A stretch of DNA of 20,674 nt from assembly GCA_023253235.1 (NCBI GenBank), contig JALRHE010000111.1:1-20674 (forward strand), read 5' to 3'. A program made the translations under genes and the position numbers. Position 1 is the stretch's first letter. Each line of letters starts with the position of its first letter. The stretch is from Steroidobacteraceae bacterium (GTDB taxonomy: Bacteria; Pseudomonadota; Gammaproteobacteria; Steroidobacterales; Steroidobacteraceae). The notes under the pieces are model-generated. The model was given only the letters and a program-made list of their open reading frames with translations, had not been told where the DNA came from and did not search any database. Positions 6,966 through 14,987 of the stretch are shown here, piece by piece.

Positions 6966-7780
6966 TGATTTCCAAGAAAGGCGCGAAAGCACTGCGCACG
7001 ATCGCGGTGTCTCGCCCACCAAAGATTTCTGTGGAATATGACGGCGGCGATCAAAACGGAGGTGAAATAGAGCGGCCCTAGCGTCGACATGACGCCGATT
7101 TTCCAAAGACCTGCGATCATCAATAACTGTAGTGCTGCGATGACGGCGAGATCCGCCTTACCAAACCATACTGCCGTCGAGCGTACGCCGATCCGTAGAT
7201 CGTCCTCGCGATCGACCATGGCGTAATAGGTGTCGTAGATCAAAGCCCACAACACCGTGACAGCGAAGATCCACCAGCCGATCGACGGGACGCCGCCTTG
7301 CACCGCTACGAACGCCATCGGCACGCCCCAACCAAAGGCCACTCCAAGATATAACTGCGGCGCCGGGAAAAATCGTTTGAAGAGCGGATACGTCAGCAAC
7401 AACCCCGCTGCTATCAGAGCGTAAGCCGTCACCTGCCACCCGAGCGTCAGCACCAATGCGAGCGCGGCGAGCATCAGAAAAATGAACAGCGTCAGTGCCT
7501 CGTACGGGGAGACCCGTCTCGCCGCGAGCGGTCGATCACGAGTACGCTCGACATGTGGATCGATATTCCGATCGGCGAAATCATTGATGATGCAGCCCGC
7601 CGATCGGGTGAAGATCGTTCCCGCGAGAAAGACGGTGAGGATCCAAAGCGGCGGCAGACCATCTGCGGCTATCCACAGCGCCCACAGCACCGGCCACAGC
7701 AACAACAAAATACCGATCGGCTTGTCGAGTCGCGTCAACAGCACGTATTCGCGCCAACGACGGCGCCACGCCGCGCTCAT
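6911..7780 (-). CDS. ubiA: 4-hydroxybenzoate octaprenyltransferase
   Basis: UbiA attaches the polyprenyl tail to 4-hydroxybenzoate, the first membrane step of ubiquinone synthesis. The 289-residue integral membrane protein has about eight hydrophobic segments and both Asp-rich sites that bind Mg-prenyl diphosphate: NDFADRNID (66-74) and YDTYYAMVDREDD (182-194). RDRPLAAR (81-88) is the UbiA signature next to the first site. The ATG at 7780 overlaps the ubiC stop (ATGA), so the two enzymes, consecutive in the pathway, are probably translationally coupled. The C-terminal block NHQAGLVVFVGIAL resembles the E. coli end, so the 3' overlap with comF involves genuine UbiA sequence. Confidence 0.95.
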   Translation of the reverse strand: MSAAWRRRWREYVLLTRLDKPIGILLLLWPVLWALWIAADGLPPLWILTVFLAGTIFTRSAGCIINDFADRNIDPHVERTRDRPLAARRVSPYEALTLFIFLMLAALALVLTLGWQVTAYALIAAGLLLTYPLFKRFFPAPQLYLGVAFGWGVPMAFVAVQGGVPSIGWWIFAVTVLWALIYDTYYAMVDREDDLRIGVRSTAVWFGKADLAVIAALQLLMIAGLWKIGVMSTLGPLYFTSVLIAAVIFHRNLWWARHRDRAQCFRAFLGNHQAGLVVFVGIALATAQR

Positions 7781-8328
7781 TTTGAGCCTATGCTCGGCAT
7801 GAAAACTTCGTAGAGATCGAAAGACGCAGTGTCGATCCGAAAGGCCGAATGTCGCACCCAAAGCGGGCGCGGCGCGAGTCCTGCATGTTGCAGCGCACGA
7901 TCGACGAGCCACGTGTCGGGATAGGCTTGCGCGAAACGGAACGGTGCGCGCTCTAGCGATGTTTGGTTCGCGATGGCTTCCCCAAGAGTGCGCTCACCGA
8001 TTTGGGTCAACCATTCGTGATGTTTGGCGGTGTCGGCCGGGATCCGGGTGTGTGCGAACAGCCACACCGTGTCACCGCAGCTCATGTCGATCTCGCGAAC
8101 AAACTCGTCGCCGCAGCGACGCTCGTTCAGTAGGCGCATGGCGAACCGATCTGCAGCAGCCGCTCGAATGCGCTGCGTCAAAAGACCCGGCGTCAACAGC
8201 CAATCACGATGCATCGCATCGCCCTCGTAGCAGTTGAGCGCAGCGGCGGGCAGCCACATGACCGATGCGGGCAACGGCGCAGGGCAACCTTCCGTTGCGA
8301 GAGTCGTGGGCTTAGCCGATACGGCCAT
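7777..8328 (-). CDS. ubiC: Chorismate pyruvate-lyase
   Basis: UbiC cleaves chorismate to 4-hydroxybenzoate and pyruvate, feeding the next gene's product UbiA. The protein is 183 residues from the ATG at 8328, slightly longer than the E. coli enzyme (165). Blocks aligning by eye with the family are DWLLTPGLLTQRI (42-54), FVREIDMSCGDTVWLFAHTRIP (76-97) and LYEVFMP (172-178). R78 and E174 correspond by position to the substrate-binding Arg and Glu of E. coli UbiC. Overall similarity looks modest, as is normal for this family, so coupling to ubiA is important support. The start lies inside the last codons of recG (17-nt overlap). Confidence 0.9.
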   Translation of the reverse strand: MAVSAKPTTLATEGCPAPLPASVMWLPAAALNCYEGDAMHRDWLLTPGLLTQRIRAAAADRFAMRLLNERRCGDEFVREIDMSCGDTVWLFAHTRIPADTAKHHEWLTQIGERTLGEAIANQTSLERAPFRFAQAYPDTWLVDRALQHAGLAPRPLWVRHSAFRIDTASFDLYEVFMPSIGSK

Positions 8329-10393
8329 ATTTGTCGTCCGATCCAATCCAGCGTGCCGTGAGGGGTGCGATTCTATCCGGATGTTGTGCGAGCAGCGTCT
8401 CGGCTGCGCGATGCACTTCGGGCAGCAGATCGACATCACGCGCCAGATCCGCCACACGCATCCGCGCAAGGCCGGTTTGTCGGGTCCCGAGCAATTCGCC
8501 GGGACCGCGCAACTCGAGGTCCCGCTGCGCGATGTCAAAGCCGTCGTTGCTGTCGCGAATAGCGTTCAACCGAGCACGCGCCAAGGCGCCGAGCGGCGCC
8601 CGGTAGAGCAGAACGCAACTGCTCTCGTGTGAACCGCGTCCGACGCGACCGCGCAATTGGTGCAGTTGGGCGAGCCCCATCCGCTCCGCATTTTCGATCA
8701 CCATGACGGTGGCGTTGGGCACGTCCACACCGACCTCGATGACCGTCGTCGCGACCAGCAGTTGAATTCGACCAGCCTTGAACTCGAGCATCACGGCTTC
8801 TTTTTCTTTGGCTTTCATGCGTCCGTGAACGAGACCTACCCGGAATTCGGACAATGCCTCGGTCAACGACACGGCAGTTTCTTCAGCAGCCTGACATTGC
8901 AACTCTTCGGATTCGTCGATCAGGGGGCATACCCAGTAAGCCTGTCTCCCAGCACGGCATGCCGCCGCGATCCGCGCAACGACCTCGTCACGACGACTTT
9001 GTGCAGCGACGACGGTTTTGACGGGTGTTCTGCCGGGAGGGAGTTCGTCGATGATCGACACGTCGAGATCCGCATAGGCCGTCATGGCCAGCGTGCGGGG
9101 TATCGGCGTTGCAGTCATGATCAATTGGTGAGGATGTCGGTTCTCATGCAGCCCTTTTTCGGCGAGACGCAGTCTTTGCTGAACACCGAATCGGTGCTGC
9201 TCATCCACGATGACGAGCGCGAGCTTGTGGAACTGCATTCCATCCTGGAAAAGCGCGTGCGTACCGACGACCAATTGAAGGTCACCCGCAGCGACGGCTT
9301 CGAGCGCGCTGCGCCGCGTTCGAACGGGCTGCGACCCGGTGACGAGCCCGACGGTAATGCCGAGAGGACGAAACCAAGAGTCGAGATTTTTTTGGTGCTG
9401 CTCGGCGAGCAGTTCGGTGGGTGCCATCAGCGCGACCTGACAACCACTGCCGATCGCGCGCGCTGCCGCTGCCGCTGCGACCACTGTTTTTCCACAGCCG
9501 ACGTCGCCTTGCACCAGACGAACCATCGGTTGTGTTCTCTGCAGATCACGTTCGATGTCATCCAGACTGCGTTGCTGCGCTCCCGTCAGGGTATAAGGCA
9601 ACGATTCTTTGAAGCGAGTCGCCAAGCCAACGGTGTCGTGCAGGGGTGTCGCCGAATCTGTGCGAGCCGTGTCGCGTAAGCGACGCATGACCACGTGGTG
9701 CGTCAGCAACTCTTCGAATGCGAGTCGTCGCTGCGCCGGATGACGTCCTGCTTCTAACTCATCGAGTGCTGCGTCGACCGGTGGTCTATGCACGAATTCG
9801 AGTGCTGTTCGCAGCGAGGGAAGTCCGAGCGGTTGGAGTATTGATTCCGGTAGCCATTCGCGCACCCCGGCGGTGTCGAGTTCACGCAGCGCCAGTCCGA
9901 TCAGCATTCGCAATCGGCCTTGCGTCACGCCCTCGGTCATCGGATAGACCGGCGTCAACCGATCTTCGAGAACACCGGGGCCATCGGCGATACGGCGGTA
10001 TTCGGGATGGACGATTTCAAGACCGAGCGGACCGCGTCTGACTTCGCCAAAACATCGAATACGTGTGCCGCGCGTCAGCCCGTCTTGTTGCGATTTCGAG
10101 AAATGGAAAAAACGTAGCGTCAAAAACCCGGAGCCGTCAGCGAGTCGACACAACATCTGTCGCCGCCGTCGAAATACGACTTCGGTGAGCAGCACTTCAC
10201 CTTCGACGACCACTCGGCTTCCAGGTAGTAACGAGCCGATGGGCTGAACGCGGGTTCGATCTTCGTAGCGCGTGGGTAGCACGAAGAGCAGATCTTGAAC
10301 CTGCTCCACGCCGAGTACGGCTAAACGCGCCGCCAGTGCTGCTCCGACGCCACGCAAGGCGGTGACGGGGCGCTGCTCGCGCGGATCCCCCAT
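8312..10393 (-). CDS. recG: ATP-dependent DNA helicase RecG
   Basis: RecG remodels stalled replication forks and branch-migrates Holliday junctions. The 693-residue protein has the normal length and domain order. An N-terminal wedge/OB-fold region (about 1-150) comes first, then a superfamily 2 motor with Walker A GDVGCGKT (296-303), PTELLAEQH (325-333), the RecG-type motif II DEQH (397-400) in VDEQHRFGVQQR, and motif III TATPIPRTLA (427-436). Motif VI is QLRGRVGRG and a C-terminal wedge-contacting tail follows. The ATG at 10393 lies 20 bp after the ridA stop. recG downstream of spoT/ridA is a conserved gammaproteobacterial order. Confidence 0.97.
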   Translation of the reverse strand: MGDPREQRPVTALRGVGAALAARLAVLGVEQVQDLLFVLPTRYEDRTRVQPIGSLLPGSRVVVEGEVLLTEVVFRRRRQMLCRLADGSGFLTLRFFHFSKSQQDGLTRGTRIRCFGEVRRGPLGLEIVHPEYRRIADGPGVLEDRLTPVYPMTEGVTQGRLRMLIGLALRELDTAGVREWLPESILQPLGLPSLRTALEFVHRPPVDAALDELEAGRHPAQRRLAFEELLTHHVVMRRLRDTARTDSATPLHDTVGLATRFKESLPYTLTGAQQRSLDDIERDLQRTQPMVRLVQGDVGCGKTVVAAAAAARAIGSGCQVALMAPTELLAEQHQKNLDSWFRPLGITVGLVTGSQPVRTRRSALEAVAAGDLQLVVGTHALFQDGMQFHKLALVIVDEQHRFGVQQRLRLAEKGLHENRHPHQLIMTATPIPRTLAMTAYADLDVSIIDELPPGRTPVKTVVAAQSRRDEVVARIAAACRAGRQAYWVCPLIDESEELQCQAAEETAVSLTEALSEFRVGLVHGRMKAKEKEAVMLEFKAGRIQLLVATTVIEVGVDVPNATVMVIENAERMGLAQLHQLRGRVGRGSHESSCVLLYRAPLGALARARLNAIRDSNDGFDIAQRDLELRGPGELLGTRQTGLARMRVADLARDVDLLPEVHRAAETLLAQHPDRIAPLTARWIGSDDKYGRIG

Positions 10394-10413
10394 ATGAATG
10401 GTGATCTACCGGC

Positions 10414-10797
10414 TCAGTCGAGGTGCAGTATGCAATCGATTTCGACTCGAGCCCCTTTCGGCAACTGCGAGACGCCGAGTGCAGCGCGGGCAGGCCATGG
10501 CTGCGGAATGTATTGCGCCATCACTTCATTCACTTTGGCGAAGTGGACGAGATCCGTCAGGAATACGGTGACTCGAACGGCGTGACGCAAGGAGCCGCCG
10601 GCAGCTTTAGCGATAGCCTCGAGATTGTCGAAGACACGGCGGATTTCCACTTCGATGTCGCCACTGACGAGTTGTCCGGTCGCCGGATCGAGCGGTATCT
10701 GTCCCGAGATGTAGACGGTCGGACCGACGCGCACTGCCTGCGAGTAAGTGCCGATGGCCGCCGGTGCGTCGGTCGTGCTGATGATCTGTCGGGTCAT
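10414..10797 (-). CDS. ridA: RidA family reactive enamine/imine deaminase
   Basis: RidA hydrolyses reactive 2-aminoacrylate and related imines made by PLP enzymes, protecting the cell from PLP-enzyme damage. The 127-residue protein (ATG at 10797, ribosome site AGAGG) is full length. It carries AIGTYSQAV (14-22), SGQIPLD (31-37), R104 in PARAALGV (the carboxylate-binding Arg, R105 in E. coli) and E119 in RVEIDC. A 33-codon upstream extension has no RidA character and was discarded. It lies 49 bp after spoT and 20 bp before recG. Several YjgF-type paralogs exist in most genomes, but the Arg/Glu pair argues for an active RidA. Confidence 0.94.
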   Translation of the reverse strand: MTRQIISTTDAPAAIGTYSQAVRVGPTVYISGQIPLDPATGQLVSGDIEVEIRRVFDNLEAIAKAAGGSLRHAVRVTVFLTDLVHFAKVNEVMAQYIPQPWPARAALGVSQLPKGARVEIDCILHLD

Positions 10798-10846
10798 GAT
10801 GAGGCCTCTGCAGGAAAACCATCGTGAAGGATATGGACCGGGAGCG

Positions 10847-13048
10847 TCAGTCGTCGCGGGTCCGTACGGCAAGTGTACGCGAGAGCTTGAGCACATCGGG
10901 CATGTGGCGAATCACGCGCATCACGCGCGCCAAGTGGGTGCGATCCCTGACCTTGACCTCGAAAACGAGCACGGAGGTTTCTGCATCGCGCTCTTCGAGC
11001 GCAACGTGCTCGATGTTGGTTTCGGTTCCAGCGATGGCTGCCGCCACCGCGGCCAAAACGCCCATGCGGTTGGCGACTTCGACGCGCAGTTCGCTACCGA
11101 AGAGTCTTTCGGGTTTTTCAGCCCAGGTGACCGAGAGCCACTTCTCGGGATGTTTTCGATAATCGTCGACGTTCGCACAATCTTCGCGATGGACGATGAT
11201 GCCTCGACCGCTGGAGAGGTAGGCGAGGATCGGATCGCCCGGCACGGGGAAACAGCAGCGTGCATAGCTGACGAGTAGCCCTTCGGTTCCAGCGACCGAC
11301 AGTGGCGCGGGCGCTGCGTTGCTCGCATCGAGGCTGTCATCGAGCGAATCACTGCCCGTCTGCAACGGATTGGCTGGACCGAGTCTTCGCGCGATCAAGG
11401 GCGCGAGGCGTTCGCCGAGCCCGACCTTTTCGAATAGCTCGTCTGCATCGACCATGCCGAGTTCGCCGACGGTCGCAGCGAGGGTCATTTCGCTGATGTC
11501 GGTCAACGAGAGATTGAACTCAGCCAATGCTTGATTGATCAGTCGTTGGCCAAGCTCGATGGCTTCCGAGCGACGCAAGCTCTTCAAATAATTTCGGATC
11601 GCCGTTCGAGCTTTGGCCGTAACGACGAAGTTCACCCACGCCGGATTCGGCATGGCGCCCGGCGCCGTCACGATCTCTACGGTTTGACCGTTACGCAATT
11701 GCGTTCGCAGCGGAGTCAGCCGACGATCGACTTTGGCTGCGACACAACGGTTACCGATATCGGTGTGCACCGCGTAGGCAAAGTCCACCACAGTCGCGCC
11801 ACGCGGTAGACGCAAGATCTTGCCCTTGGGGGTGAAGAGATAAACCTTGTCCGGGAACAGATCGACCCGGACACTTTCGAGAAACTCTTCCGAAGATCCG
11901 CTCTCCTGCATGGAGATCAGATTGTTGAGCCATTCGCGCGCCTGTGCTTGCTCGTAGGCAGGCGAGCCATCACCGCTCTTGTATTTCCAATGCGCAGCGA
12001 TACCCGACTCTGCTACCCGATGCATATCGCGAGTGCGTATCTGCGCTTCGATCGGCAATCCGTTGGGGCCGAACAAAGTGGTGTGTAGCGATTGGTAGCC
12101 GTTGACGCGGGGAATCGCGATGTAATCCTTGAAGCGACCCGGCATCGGCTTGTAAGCCCCATGCACGACGCCGAGTGCGCGATAGCACTCATCGGCGCTT
12201 GCGACGACCACGCGCAAACCGTAGACGTCGACGATCTCCGAGAGCGCGGAGCGTTTTCGCAGCATCTTCTTATAGATGCTGTACAAGTGTTTTTCCCGCG
12301 TATCGACTTCAGCTTCGATGCCGGCCTTAGCGAGCGCAACGCTGATGTTCTCGGAAATCTTGCCGAGAAACTCTTTTTGGTGACCTCGCGCGCGCTTGAT
12401 GGCTTTTTCGATGACTCGATAGCGCTGTGGATAGAGGGCTCGGAACCCAAGGTCCTCGAGCTCGAGTTTCATCGCATAGAGTCCGAGGCGCTCGGCAAGT
12501 GGAGCAAAGATTTCGAGAGTTTCGCGGGCGATGGCGCGCCGACGTACGGGCGACATACCCTCGATCGTACGCATGTTGTGCAAGCGATCGGCGAGCTTGA
12601 CCAGGATGACGCGTAGGTCGCGCACCATCGCGAGCAGCATCTTGCGGAAGGATTCCGCCTGCGCCTCTTCGCGACTTTTGAACTGGATCTGATCGAGTTT
12701 GGTAACCCCGTCGACGATTTCGGCAACCGTTTCGCCGAAGCGGCGCGCCAGCTCTTCTTTGGCGACCGGGGTGTCCTCGATAACGTCGTGCAGGATCGCC
12801 GCCACGATCGTATCGGCATCGACTCTGAGACCGGCCAGGATGACGCCGGCCGCGACCGGGTGGGCGATGTAGGGCTCGCCGGTTTTTCTCTTCTGACCTT
12901 TATGAGCTTCGGCGCCGAATTCGGCGGCGATGCGGATGCGTTCGACTTGCTCTGGTGGCAGGTAGCTTTGCGCAGCCGCCAGCAGTTCCTTCAAGCCCGG
13001 GGTGGACCCGCCAGGCAGAAATCCCAGTAGCGTGCCGGCATAGCCCAA
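10847..13048 (-). CDS. spoT: Bifunctional (p)ppGpp synthetase/hydrolase (RSH family, SpoT-type)
   Basis: This is a long RSH protein of 733 residues. The N-terminal HD hydrolase is intact: IAHP (H63), LHDVIEDT (H87, D88, E91, D92) and KLADRLHNMRT (151-161). The synthetase follows, with REKHLYSIYKKM (251-262), GRFKDYIA (304-311) and NGYQSLHT (316-323), then the catalytic EAQIRT (334-339). The R-x-K-D at 305-308 is the form found in bifunctional Rel/SpoT enzymes rather than the E-x-D-D of RelA. TGS (from about 405), a zinc-finger region with RCCFPVPGDP, and a C-terminal ACT domain complete it. A stop codon lies two codons upstream of the first possible start, so the protein must begin at TTG 13048 or a later rare start; no ATG fits. 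It is 16 bp downstream of rpoZ. Confidence 0.96.
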   Translation of the reverse strand: MGYAGTLLGFLPGGSTPGLKELLAAAQSYLPPEQVERIRIAAEFGAEAHKGQKRKTGEPYIAHPVAAGVILAGLRVDADTIVAAILHDVIEDTPVAKEELARRFGETVAEIVDGVTKLDQIQFKSREEAQAESFRKMLLAMVRDLRVILVKLADRLHNMRTIEGMSPVRRRAIARETLEIFAPLAERLGLYAMKLELEDLGFRALYPQRYRVIEKAIKRARGHQKEFLGKISENISVALAKAGIEAEVDTREKHLYSIYKKMLRKRSALSEIVDVYGLRVVVASADECYRALGVVHGAYKPMPGRFKDYIAIPRVNGYQSLHTTLFGPNGLPIEAQIRTRDMHRVAESGIAAHWKYKSGDGSPAYEQAQAREWLNNLISMQESGSSEEFLESVRVDLFPDKVYLFTPKGKILRLPRGATVVDFAYAVHTDIGNRCVAAKVDRRLTPLRTQLRNGQTVEIVTAPGAMPNPAWVNFVVTAKARTAIRNYLKSLRRSEAIELGQRLINQALAEFNLSLTDISEMTLAATVGELGMVDADELFEKVGLGERLAPLIARRLGPANPLQTGSDSLDDSLDASNAAPAPLSVAGTEGLLVSYARCCFPVPGDPILAYLSSGRGIIVHREDCANVDDYRKHPEKWLSVTWAEKPERLFGSELRVEVANRMGVLAAVAAAIAGTETNIEHVALEERDAETSVLVFEVKVRDRTHLARVMRVIRHMPDVLKLSRTLAVRTRDD

Positions 13049-13064
13049 GCGTCAGGAAACCGAA

Positions 13065-13355
13065 TCAGTCTCCGAGGCCGAATTGCGGAGCACGGAAACC
13101 CGGATCGGGCTCCATGATGTCCGGCAACAGGCTCGGTTCCGGTTCTGGTTCCGGCTCCGGCTCGAGCAGCATCTCGGCCGTGATGTTGCCGGCGGCGATT
13201 TCGCGCAGCGCGACGACCGTTGGCTTGTCGTTTTCCCAGGGAACCGTCGATTCAGCGCCGTTCGCCAGTCGACGAGCGCGCTGCGAGGCGAGCAGTACGA
13301 GCTGAAAAATGTTGTCGACGTTTTGTAGACAGTCTTCGACGGTGATGCGTGCCAT
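13065..13355 (-). CDS. rpoZ: DNA-directed RNA polymerase omega subunit
   Basis: Omega helps fold and assemble beta-prime and forms part of (p)ppGpp binding site 1 in proteobacterial polymerase. The 96-residue protein opens with the family block MARITVEDCL, followed by FQLVLLASQRARRL and ENDKPTVVALREIAAG. The usual NRFDLV helix reads NIFQLV here, so the otherwise conserved Arg is Ile. The C-terminal tail is unusual: five consecutive Glu-Pro pairs (65-74), then a Pro/Glu/Asp-rich end. ATG 13355 is preceded by GAGG. The gene precedes spoT by 16 bp, the classic gammaproteobacterial pairing that places the alarmone enzyme next to its polymerase target. Confidence 0.95.
   Translation of the reverse strand: MARITVEDCLQNVDNIFQLVLLASQRARRLANGAESTVPWENDKPTVVALREIAAGNITAEMLLEPEPEPEPEPSLLPDIMEPDPGFRAPQFGLGD
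13134..13163. repeat. In-frame hexanucleotide repeat coding (Glu-Pro)5
   Basis: Five consecutive 6-bp units of the form CGG/TGG + TTC/CTC (plus strand) encode the Glu-Pro tract of the omega subunit. Units are imperfect at third-codon positions, so the tract is moderately old rather than freshly expanded. Gain or loss of a unit keeps the reading frame. Confidence 0.85.
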
Positions 13356-13362
13356 GAGAGCC

Positions 13363-13377
13363 TCGGGGAATCCCCGA
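13363..13377 (-). promoter_or_regulatory. Leader hairpin touching the rpoZ ribosome-binding site
   Basis: The rpoZ leader can form a 6-bp perfect GC-rich stem, TCGGGG with CCCCGA, around a 3-nt loop. Its 3' arm runs into the GAGG that precedes the rpoZ ATG. If formed, the stem would partly mask ribosome binding. No T-run follows, so it is not an intrinsic terminator. Confidence 0.4.
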
Positions 13378-13399
13378 AAAACCTGAGAAAGGGTCGGTA

Positions 13400-13429
13400 A
13401 GTATAGGGGAAGTCAGGCCAAATCGGCAA
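13400..13429 (-). promoter_or_regulatory. Promoter for rpoZ-spoT and downstream genes
   Basis: Minus-strand -35 TTGCCG (13424-13429), an 18-bp spacer and a near-consensus -10 TATACT (13400-13405) lie immediately after the gmk stop codon. Initiation near 13393 gives a leader of about 38 nt containing the rpoZ hairpin. This would let rpoZ-spoT-ridA-recG-ubiC-ubiA be expressed independently of yicC-gmk. Confidence 0.55.
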
Positions 13430-13430
13430 T

Positions 13431-14075
13431 TCAGGCCAGCAATTCCTCGAGTAGAGGGCGCAGTTGTGGTCGATCGGCTTGCAGCTCTCGGCCCGCACCG
13501 GCGATGACTCGCTCGAGGTCGCCTAGGGCGCGTTCGAAATCGTCGTTGACGATCACGTAATCGAACTCGTGGTAGTGGCGCATGTCGGTGACCGCATCCT
13601 GCAAACGCCTGGCGATGACGGCATCACTGTCGGTGCGGCGCTCGCGCAAACGGCGTTCGAGTTCCGCGCGTGATGGCGGCAAGACGAAGATGCCGGTGCA
13701 CCCGGCCTGCCCGTTCTTCGGGTCGGTCGTACGTCGCCTGACCTGCTCGGCTCCCTGCCAATCGATTTCCAGCATGACATCGTGACCGCGACCGAAAGCC
13801 TCGGCTAGCGCCTTGCGGCTCGTCCCATAGTAGTTGTCGAAAACCGGCGCGTATTCGAGGAAGCCGTCCGCTGCGATCATGGCCTCGAAGGTCGGTACGT
13901 CGACGAAATGGTAATCGCGACCGTCGATTTCATTGGGACGGCGCGGTCGAGTCGTGTGCGATACGCAGACCCGTAGATTCGGGATGCGTTGCAACAAGGC
14001 TTTGACGAGACTGGTCTTGCCGGCACCCGACGGCGCCGCAATCACGAACAGTCGACCACCGGTGGAGGCTGTCAT
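13431..14075 (-). CDS. gmk: Guanylate kinase
   Basis: Gmk converts GMP to GDP with ATP, supplying GTP and hence the substrate for (p)ppGpp. The 214-residue protein has the P-loop APSGAGKTS (14-22, K20) and the GMP-binding SHTTRPRRPNEIDGRDYHFV block. GTSRKALAEA, the Mg/GMP segment LEIDWQGA and the lid RLRERRTDSDAVIARRL follow. Length matches E. coli (207). The ATG at 14075 follows the yicC stop by 10 bp, so the two are probably co-transcribed. GMP kinases are inhibited by (p)ppGpp in some bacteria, which fits the neighbourhood with spoT, but no such property can be read from the sequence. Confidence 0.97.
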   Translation of the reverse strand: MTASTGGRLFVIAAPSGAGKTSLVKALLQRIPNLRVCVSHTTRPRRPNEIDGRDYHFVDVPTFEAMIAADGFLEYAPVFDNYYGTSRKALAEAFGRGHDVMLEIDWQGAEQVRRRTTDPKNGQAGCTGIFVLPPSRAELERRLRERRTDSDAVIARRLQDAVTDMRHYHEFDYVIVNDDFERALGDLERVIAGAGRELQADRPQLRPLLEELLA

Positions 14076-14085
14076 GTTGGCGCGG

Positions 14086-14973
14086 TCACTCGATGTTCTG
14101 AATCTGCTCGCGCATCTGCTCGATCAACACCTTCATGTCGACGGCGATGCGCGTGGTGTCGAGTTCCTGCGACTTCGAGGACAGGGTGTTGGCCTCTCGG
14201 TTCAACTCCTGCATCAGGAAGTCGAGTCGTCGACCGGCCGCTTCGCTACCGGTCATGACACGGCGAATCTCGACGAGGTGACCGTCGAGTCGATCGAGCT
14301 CCTCGTCGACATCGGCACGTTGCAGGATCAAGGCGACTTCTTGTTCGAAACGGTCGGCATCGACTTGTACGGCGAGTTCGGCGAGTCGCTCGCGTAACTT
14401 GTCGCGCCAACGCTGGCGCCACTCCGGCAGTCGCGATCGGACCGTGGCGACCAACTCGGCGAGGGCGATACACCGTTGCTCGACATGTTCCTGCAGGCGT
14501 TCGCCTTCGCGATGCCGGGCCGCTGCGAGTTGTCGAACGGTGGCCTGGAAGAGTTGACGACAGGCCGCATGCAGACTTTCCGTCTCGGTGGCCTGTTGGC
14601 GCAGCACTCCCGGCCAGCGCAGCACTTCGATCGGGTCGATCGACGACAGGCGTGTCGTGCCTAATCCGTTTGCTTCGGCTCGCTTGGCGATATCGTGGCT
14701 GCGCGCTAGCAAACGATCGACGGCTTCATCATCGACCAACAGTTCGCGTTCCGCTTCATGCGAGCCGCGTAAATGGATCGTGCAGTCGACCTTACCGCGA
14801 CGTAGTTCGCGAGCGAGTGTCTGTCGAAGCTCGCTTTCGAGCGCACGTAGCTCCTCAGGCAGGCGAAAGCCCGGCTCCAGGTAGCGATGATTGACGCTGC
14901 GCACTTCGCAGGTCAGTTGACCGTACGAGCCGCTTTGCTCGAGCCGGGCGAACCCGGTCATGCTGCTGATCAT
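14086..14973 (-). CDS. yicC: YicC family endoribonuclease
   Basis: The 295-residue protein begins MISSMTGFAR, the YicC N-terminal signature, followed by EVRSVNHRYLEPGFRLP (23-39). It ends in the DUF1732 block FLMQELNREANTLSSKSQ...IAVDMKVLIEQMREQIQNIE, with a helical, charged middle section. YicC proteins have been described as RNA-cleaving enzymes with roles in small-RNA turnover and stationary phase. Full length compares well with E. coli (287). ATG 14973 is chosen over the internal ATG at 14961 because family members start MIxSMT. The gene is divergent from rph across a 52-bp shared promoter region, an arrangement also found in E. coli. Confidence 0.94.
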   Translation of the reverse strand: MISSMTGFARLEQSGSYGQLTCEVRSVNHRYLEPGFRLPEELRALESELRQTLARELRRGKVDCTIHLRGSHEAERELLVDDEAVDRLLARSHDIAKRAEANGLGTTRLSSIDPIEVLRWPGVLRQQATETESLHAACRQLFQATVRQLAAARHREGERLQEHVEQRCIALAELVATVRSRLPEWRQRWRDKLRERLAELAVQVDADRFEQEVALILQRADVDEELDRLDGHLVEIRRVMTGSEAAGRRLDFLMQELNREANTLSSKSQELDTTRIAVDMKVLIEQMREQIQNIE

Positions 14974-14987
14974 GTGAGTCCGATCAT

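Noticed and set aside
8657..9679. 340-codon plus-strand open frame opposite recG
   Set aside because: It lies wholly antisense to strongly recognisable RecG motor motifs, shows no domain, and its composition is what the reverse strand of GC-rich coding DNA gives.
13134..13163. CRISPR or mobile-element repeat
   Set aside because: Units are 6 bp, contiguous and in frame within rpoZ, so this is a coding microsatellite.
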